From Pokkaliibacter plantistimulans (GTDB taxonomy: Bacteria > Pseudomonadota > Gammaproteobacteria > Pseudomonadales > Balneatricaceae): a stretch of DNA of 64,000 bases. Positions 60,301-64,000 of the stretch are shown here, one piece after another. Below the pieces are notes generated by a model that was given only the letters and a program-made list of their open reading frames with translations, was not told the DNA's origin and did not search any database. The stretch is from assembly GCF_046844695.1 (NCBI RefSeq), contig NZ_CP177354.1, positions 4,774,001 through 4,838,000 on the forward strand, in the 5' to 3' direction. Both the position numbers and the translations under genes were made by a program. Each line of letters opens with the position of its first letter. Position 1 is the stretch's first letter.

Positions 60301-61583
60301 ACTGCCGAATAGGCAGCTCAGAAAAATAAGGGACGATATAAATCATCAGAGTTTAAGTTCACTGCCGAATAGGCAGCTCAGAAAAGATGGCCACTATTTC
60401 CCTGTGCTGCATCATGGTTCACTGCCGAATAGGCAGCTCAGAAACTTTGTGCGACCATTGGGCGTATCACCTATTCGTTCACTGCCGAATAGGCAGCTCA
60501 GAAATGGTATCAGGATTGGTACGACAGGGCCTGGCAGTTCACTGCCGAATAGGCAGCTCAGAAAATTACGTACACGCGACTAGCACAAAGACGGCAGTTC
60601 ACTGCCGAATAGGCAGCTCAGAAATGCGATAGCGTCACGCGAACCGGTAGTGAACAGTTCACTGCCGAATAGGCAGCTCAGAAATGCAAGTTATGCTGCT
60701 TACCGGGTCTCGGAGGGTTCACTGCCGAATAGGCAGCTCAGAAATTCCATGTACCGCTGAGCTATCTGCGCCGGTGGTTCACTGCCGAATAGGCAGCTCA
60801 GAAAAGAAGGTAACGCCATCTGACATTCATCAACAAGTTCACTGCCGAATAGGCAGCTCAGAAAGAAAAAGTACGTAATACGGCCGTTAAGAATCGGTTC
60901 ACTGCCGAATAGGCAGCTCAGAAAGCAAGAAATGCGCTTGAAATATACAGCTCATGGTTCACTGCCGAATAGGCAGCTCAGAAAACTGGCTGTATAAATC
61001 ATAATGCTTTGGAGTTGTTCACTGCCGAATAGGCAGCTCAGAAATCGGCTCTGATTCGCACGATGCAAAGTTCACTGTTCACTGCCGAATAGGCAGCTCA
61101 GAAAGAAAACATCCGCTGCCAGCCCAGCCTTGTTCAGTTCACTGCCGAATAGGCAGCTCAGAAATTCCGCATCAGTACGGACACCTTCAACACGACGTTC
61201 ACTGCCGAATAGGCAGCTCAGAAAAAGTGTTCAATCAATGCCGTAACGGTCACATCGTTCACTGCCGAATAGGCAGCTCAGAAAATATCATCTACTTTGA
61301 TACGTAGCGGGGATGCGTTCACTGCCGAATAGGCAGCTCAGAAAAGGTAAAGGATGTGCAGGCGCCTAAATGGGGGGTTCACTGCCGAATAGGCAGCTCA
61401 GAAAAAAATTCAGCGACTGACCTCCCCTCCCACCTGTTCACTGCCGAATAGGCAGCTCAGAAAAAATGCATCACGCTCGTCAAGAAGAGGTTTGGGTTCA
61501 CTGCCGAATAGGCAGCTCAGAAATGATAAGCGGAGCCTGCGTTATCCCTGGCAGCGTTCACTGCCGAATAGGCAGCCAAACCC
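57355..61583 (+). CRISPR. Type I-F CRISPR array: 71 repeats, 70 spacers
   Basis: 28-bp repeats that begin GTTCACTGCC and end CTCAGAAA, with a CTGCC-GAATA-GGCAG hairpin, the I-F (Csy4-processed) type. Repeats are invariant except the last (61556), which keeps only its first 21 bases. Period 60 (32-nt spacers) except two 33-nt spacers (59483-59515, 60144-60176) and one 31-nt spacer (61405-61435). Orientation is set by the terminal 8-nt handle CTCAGAAA, the leader on the left and the degenerate last repeat on the right. Some spacers are related: 12 and 30; 14 and 15; 47 and 49 (see findings). Open frames through the array are artefacts of the period being a multiple of three. Confidence 0.98.
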
Positions 61584-61611
61584 ATGGATACCCTTATGGG
61601 GTATCCATGGG
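61581..61611. terminator. Strong hairpin at the end of the CRISPR array
   Basis: Perfect 13-bp stem CCCATGGATACCC / GGGTATCCATGGG with a 5-nt loop, starting 5 bp after the last repeat remnant and followed by CTATTTC. It could end the pre-crRNA and, on the other strand, the toxin/immunity operon that stops at 61621. Confidence 0.7.
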
Positions 61612-61620
61612 CTATTTCAT

Positions 61621-62034
61621 TCAGTCAAACGAACAGGGTAATTGGCATGACTTGTCAGAAATGACATTGCCATTTTGGTCAATCTGAAAATGTATGCGGA
61701 AAGCTGTTCCAGCAGGATATGGACGTGGCCCAATCCAATCGACTGGATGAATTGAAGGAGTCTCTTCATCGCTCATTGCTGACCTGAATACGGTCAACCC
61801 CATCTCGCTGCCAGCAGACTCGCCTGGATATATTCGCGTTGTTTGTGTTTCGCCGGGAGAAATATTAACCAGTGATGTTTTATCCTCCCCTGCCATAAAC
61901 TCCACTACCGACAATGGCTCAGCTCCTTTAGGAGCAACAAACTCAACCTCCACATAACTCACCGGGCCTGCAAGCCGGAAATACCACCACGTTACTGCCA
62001 GTGCGGAAATAACTAGCCCTATTACGTATTTCAT
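61621..62034 (-). CDS. Candidate immunity protein with N-terminal membrane anchor
   Basis: 137 aa. One N-terminal hydrophobic segment (YVIGLVISALAVTWWYFRLAG, no typical cleavage site) and a soluble beta-rich domain (VSYVEVEFVAPKGAEPLSVVEFMAGED, FRIHFQIDQNGNVISD) with two Cys near the end (SCQLPC). It starts 16 bp after the toxin gene stop on the same strand, the usual place for an immunity gene. If it is membrane-anchored facing outwards, the toxin would act in the periplasm. No family recognised; the role is inferred only from position. Confidence 0.5.
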   Translation of the reverse strand: MKYVIGLVISALAVTWWYFRLAGPVSYVEVEFVAPKGAEPLSVVEFMAGEDKTSLVNISPGETQTTRIYPGESAGSEMGLTVFRSAMSDEETPSIHPVDWIGPRPYPAGTAFRIHFQIDQNGNVISDKSCQLPCSFD

Positions 62035-62050
62035 CGCTCGTCCCTGAACA

Positions 62051-62740
62051 CTATTTAAGTGGGCTGTTTAAAATGCTGCTCACCAATACACTGGCCGATG
62101 GCCCACCGGGGAACTTGCGATACAGATTAATACCTATCTGAATTGAAAGACGATCATTGGCATCATCAAAATCGCGCAACGTACCTGCCAGCGGAGCTTT
62201 TCTCTTCGGTAGCCTGTGACGCAGCACATCACTTCCAATTTGTTCCAGCCCAGCCCCATCTAAAAGCGCTGGAGCACTAAAGCCTGCGGCTGTACCAATA
62301 AAACCATAATGGATATTTGACCAAATATCGTAAAAGTACCTGCGCCCTTTCCAGCCATGAAACTCTTGCTTAACCGGATCACGCAGGTGGAAACAGCGGC
62401 TAATTACCGGTTTATGATCCCAGCGGCTATCTTGTGCCACCATTTTGGTCCAGATCATCATCGCTGCTTCCCGCGCGGTGACACCTTTGGCCTTGTCTTT
62501 ACTCCACTCCAGTAACCAGCTAATTCCCCAGCTTTTCATTTCACGGTTATGGTTGAGAAAGTAATCGGCGGAGTGGTTAAGATGCTTCATTGCCTGCACC
62601 TCTTTACTTCGCAGGTTCTGACGGATCTCCCGTGCCATATATTCAGCAATCGGAGTCAGTTCATCAAGGTACGGCTGACCTGCTGGATTGCTAGTGACAG
62701 GCAGACCTGTAGGTGTCGGGCACGTGCTAGGCTGGCTCAT
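62051..62740 (-). CDS. Polymorphic toxin type 44 domain protein
   Basis: 229 aa from the ATG at 62740, preceded by AAGGACATTGC; the in-frame GTG at 62809 is a less likely start. After a short Pro/Thr-rich N-terminus (about 25 residues) the whole protein is one domain resembling bacterial toxin 44 (Ntox44): EYMAREIRQNL, TKMVAQDSRWDHKP, FYDIWSNIHYGFIGTAAGF, LLDGAGLEQIGSDVLR and FDDANDRLSIQIGINLYRK. It has no PAAR, Rhs or VgrG part, so it is an orphan effector or cargo domain, probably for a secretion system elsewhere. It is followed by a small membrane-anchored gene (candidate immunity). Toxic activity is from family knowledge, not shown here. Confidence 0.75.
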   Translation of the reverse strand: MSQPSTCPTPTGLPVTSNPAGQPYLDELTPIAEYMAREIRQNLRSKEVQAMKHLNHSADYFLNHNREMKSWGISWLLEWSKDKAKGVTAREAAMMIWTKMVAQDSRWDHKPVISRCFHLRDPVKQEFHGWKGRRYFYDIWSNIHYGFIGTAAGFSAPALLDGAGLEQIGSDVLRHRLPKRKAPLAGTLRDFDDANDRLSIQIGINLYRKFPGGPSASVLVSSILNSPLK

Positions 62741-63157
62741 GCAATGTCCTTTTACCAAACGATTGAGCACAAAGGGTTCCGGTGGGTTGCTCCTCAACCC
62801 GGCGGGCACCGTAACATAGCCGTTGAGGTTGACAACCTGTCCGAAGATCCAGCTGCGACATCAATAATCGCACTCCCCAAACGCCTCGCCAACCGCTGCC
62901 ACGACCCGCTCTGCTCATCTGCAAGTAAAGCAAATTCCCTGCCCCGCCAATTGGACATACGCTTTCGCTCCCCTCCAGCACCCACTTCACAATCTCCCGC
63001 TTCACATATTCAGCACGTCATCCTGAGCGTCAAACGGCAGAGTGGAGCGTATACCTGATCCACATCGTCCCAACCTTATTTACCTCTTTACAAACGTTGC
63101 CCTTATACGCCCACTGGGCTATAGATTTCAGCTCACCCAGTAGACGGCAACGCCATC
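62741..63157. other. Region between toxin gene and cas1, possible coding remnant
   Basis: 417 bp. On the minus strand two or three short frames read partly protein-like sequence (for example WIFGQVVNLNGYVTVPAGLR just before the toxin, then a stop), which may be a decayed upstream effector or adaptor gene. No intact gene, clear promoter or terminator was found. The cas1 promoter should lie here or further left. Confidence 0.35.
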
Positions 63158-64000
63158 ATGGAAGACTTCAGCCCCTCCGATCTCAAGACCATCCTGCACT
63201 CCAAGCGCGCCAATCTGTACTACCTGCAACACTGCCGGGTACTGGTCAACGGTGGTCGGGTGGAATACGTGACCGATGAAGGTAAACGCCAGCTGTACTG
63301 GAATATCCCTATCGCCAATACCACCACCCTTCTGCTTGGCACCGGCACGTCCATTACTCAGGCCGCCATGCGTGAGCTGGCCAGGGCTGGAGTAATGGTT
63401 GGCTTCTGTGGCGGTGGCGGTACGCCGCTGTTCAGCGCCAATGAGATGGATATTGAAGTGGCATGGTTTTCCCCGCAGAGCGAATACCGCCCGACCGAAT
63501 ACCTGCAGCACTGGGTGCGATTCTGGTTTGCCGATGCGCTACGCCTGCAGGCGGCCAAAACCTTTCAACTGGCACGGCTGGAACGTATCCGCCAACAGTG
63601 GCTGCACGACAGGGTGCTGAAAGACGCCGGTTTTAACCCCGATAGCCAGACGCTACAGCACGCACTGAACCAATCTGCCGAAGCGATCAAAGCCGCCCCC
63701 GACCACACCTTTCTGCTCACGGAAGAGGCCCGGCTAAGCAAACGGCTGTTCAGGCTGGCAGCCACCACGACCCAGTACGGTGACTTTGTGCGTGCCAAAC
63801 GGGGCGGTGGCACTGACCCGGCTAACCGCTTTCTCGATCACGGTAACTATCTGGCTTATGGCCTGGGCGCTACCGCCTGCTGGGTGCTCGGCCTGCCCCA
63901 CGGGCTGGCGATACTGCACGGCAAAACCCGTCGCGGCGGGCTGGTGTTTGACGTGGCCGATTTAGTCAAAGACGCCATCATCCTGCCGCTGGCCTTTCTC
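63158..64000 (+). CDS. cas1: CRISPR-associated endonuclease Cas1, subtype I-F (3' part cut by window edge)
   Basis: The first 281 residues are visible; the end is beyond the window. I-F Cas1 opening DLKTILHSKRANLYYLQHCRVLVNGGRVEYVTDEG, then NIPIANTTTLLLGTGTSITQAA. The three metal-binding positions appear as Glu in LLTEEARLSKRLF, His in HGLAILHGKTRRGG and Asp in FDVADLVKDA. It integrates new spacers at the leader end together with Cas2-3. In I-F loci cas2-3 and csy1-4 follow on the same strand, expected to the right of this window. The start is chosen by homology; the ribosome site is weak. Confidence 0.93.
   Translation, partial: MEDFSPSDLKTILHSKRANLYYLQHCRVLVNGGRVEYVTDEGKRQLYWNIPIANTTTLLLGTGTSITQAAMRELARAGVMVGFCGGGGTPLFSANEMDIEVAWFSPQSEYRPTEYLQHWVRFWFADALRLQAAKTFQLARLERIRQQWLHDRVLKDAGFNPDSQTLQHALNQSAEAIKAAPDHTFLLTEEARLSKRLFRLAATTTQYGDFVRAKRGGGTDPANRFLDHGNYLAYGLGATACWVLGLPHGLAILHGKTRRGGLVFDVADLVKDAIILPLAFL

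Noticed and set aside
57746..60878. Many long open frames in the CRISPR array with repeated peptides such as VHCRIGSSE or SLPNRQLRK
   Set aside because: They arise because the 60-bp period is a multiple of three and the repeat has no stop in those frames; they are not genes.

Overview
The window looks like chromosomal DNA of a free-living, moderately GC-rich gammaproteobacterium, plausibly from the Oceanospirillales/Halomonas side of the class. This rests on the aryl polyene genes, a YaeO-type Rof protein, an OpgD homologue, a ChvE/Ggu sugar uptake system and a type I-F CRISPR-Cas locus. The species cannot be fixed from the sequence. No rRNA, tRNA, prophage or intact insertion sequence was seen.

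Layout. (1) 1-15791, minus strand: one tightly overlapping aryl polyene (APE) pigment operon of 18 genes, cut by the left edge. It holds ketosynthases, ketoreductase, hotdog dehydratases, two ACPs, an AMP-ligase fused to a dehydratase domain, an aromatic amino acid ammonia-lyase, acyl- and glycosyltransferases, a thioesterase, LolA- and MMPL-type export parts and a halogenase-like flavoprotein. (2) 16052-23687: mixed housekeeping genes (secreted protein, Rof, zeta-class GST, phytase-like esterase, M48 protease, MFS exporter, TPR protein, Cys-rich HTH regulator). (3) 24020-35929: a sugar/inositol locus with a LacI regulator, two TIM-barrel isomerases, inositol dehydrogenase, a complete ribose-type ABC importer, opgD and divergent iolB. 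Two copies of an inverted-repeat intergenic element lie inside it, and GGAA-N6-TTCC operators sit in front of the importer and iolB. (4) 36182-41194: Ogt, a chemoreceptor, then a small AT-rich patch of accessory genes with a probable frameshifted membrane gene. (5) 41489-56583: an oxidative pentose/hexose operon (NADP-GAPDH-like ALDH, lactonase, KDPGal aldolase, KDGal kinase, ketoglutarate semialdehyde dehydrogenase, L-arabinonate dehydratase, SDR dehydrogenase, gguC, gguB, gguA, chvE) with a divergent LysR regulator (gbpR). (6) 56633-64000: a tyrosine phosphatase gene broken by an in-frame stop, a 71-repeat/70-spacer I-F array with its leader on the left, a type 44 polymorphic toxin with a candidate immunity gene, and the start of cas1.

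How the parts work together. The APE genes should make, load, extend, tailor and export an aryl polyene ester to the outer membrane. The ChvE-Ggu importer brings in arabinose/galactose-type sugars. The SDR, lactonase and dehydratase oxidise them to 2-keto-3-deoxy acids. These are then either phosphorylated and cleaved (DgoK, DgoA; galactose branch) or converted to 2-oxoglutarate via the semialdehyde dehydrogenase (arabinose branch). The inositol locus probably imports and oxidises an inositol-type polyol, but it is incomplete here.

Most unusual points: pairs of CRISPR spacers that overlap or are variants of each other (one pair displays the CC PAM and carries a piece of an I-F repeat inside the spacer), the toxin/immunity pair lodged between array and cas1, and the ligase-dehydratase fusion plus halogenase-like gene in the APE operon. 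All functional calls are from reading motifs; no database search was possible.
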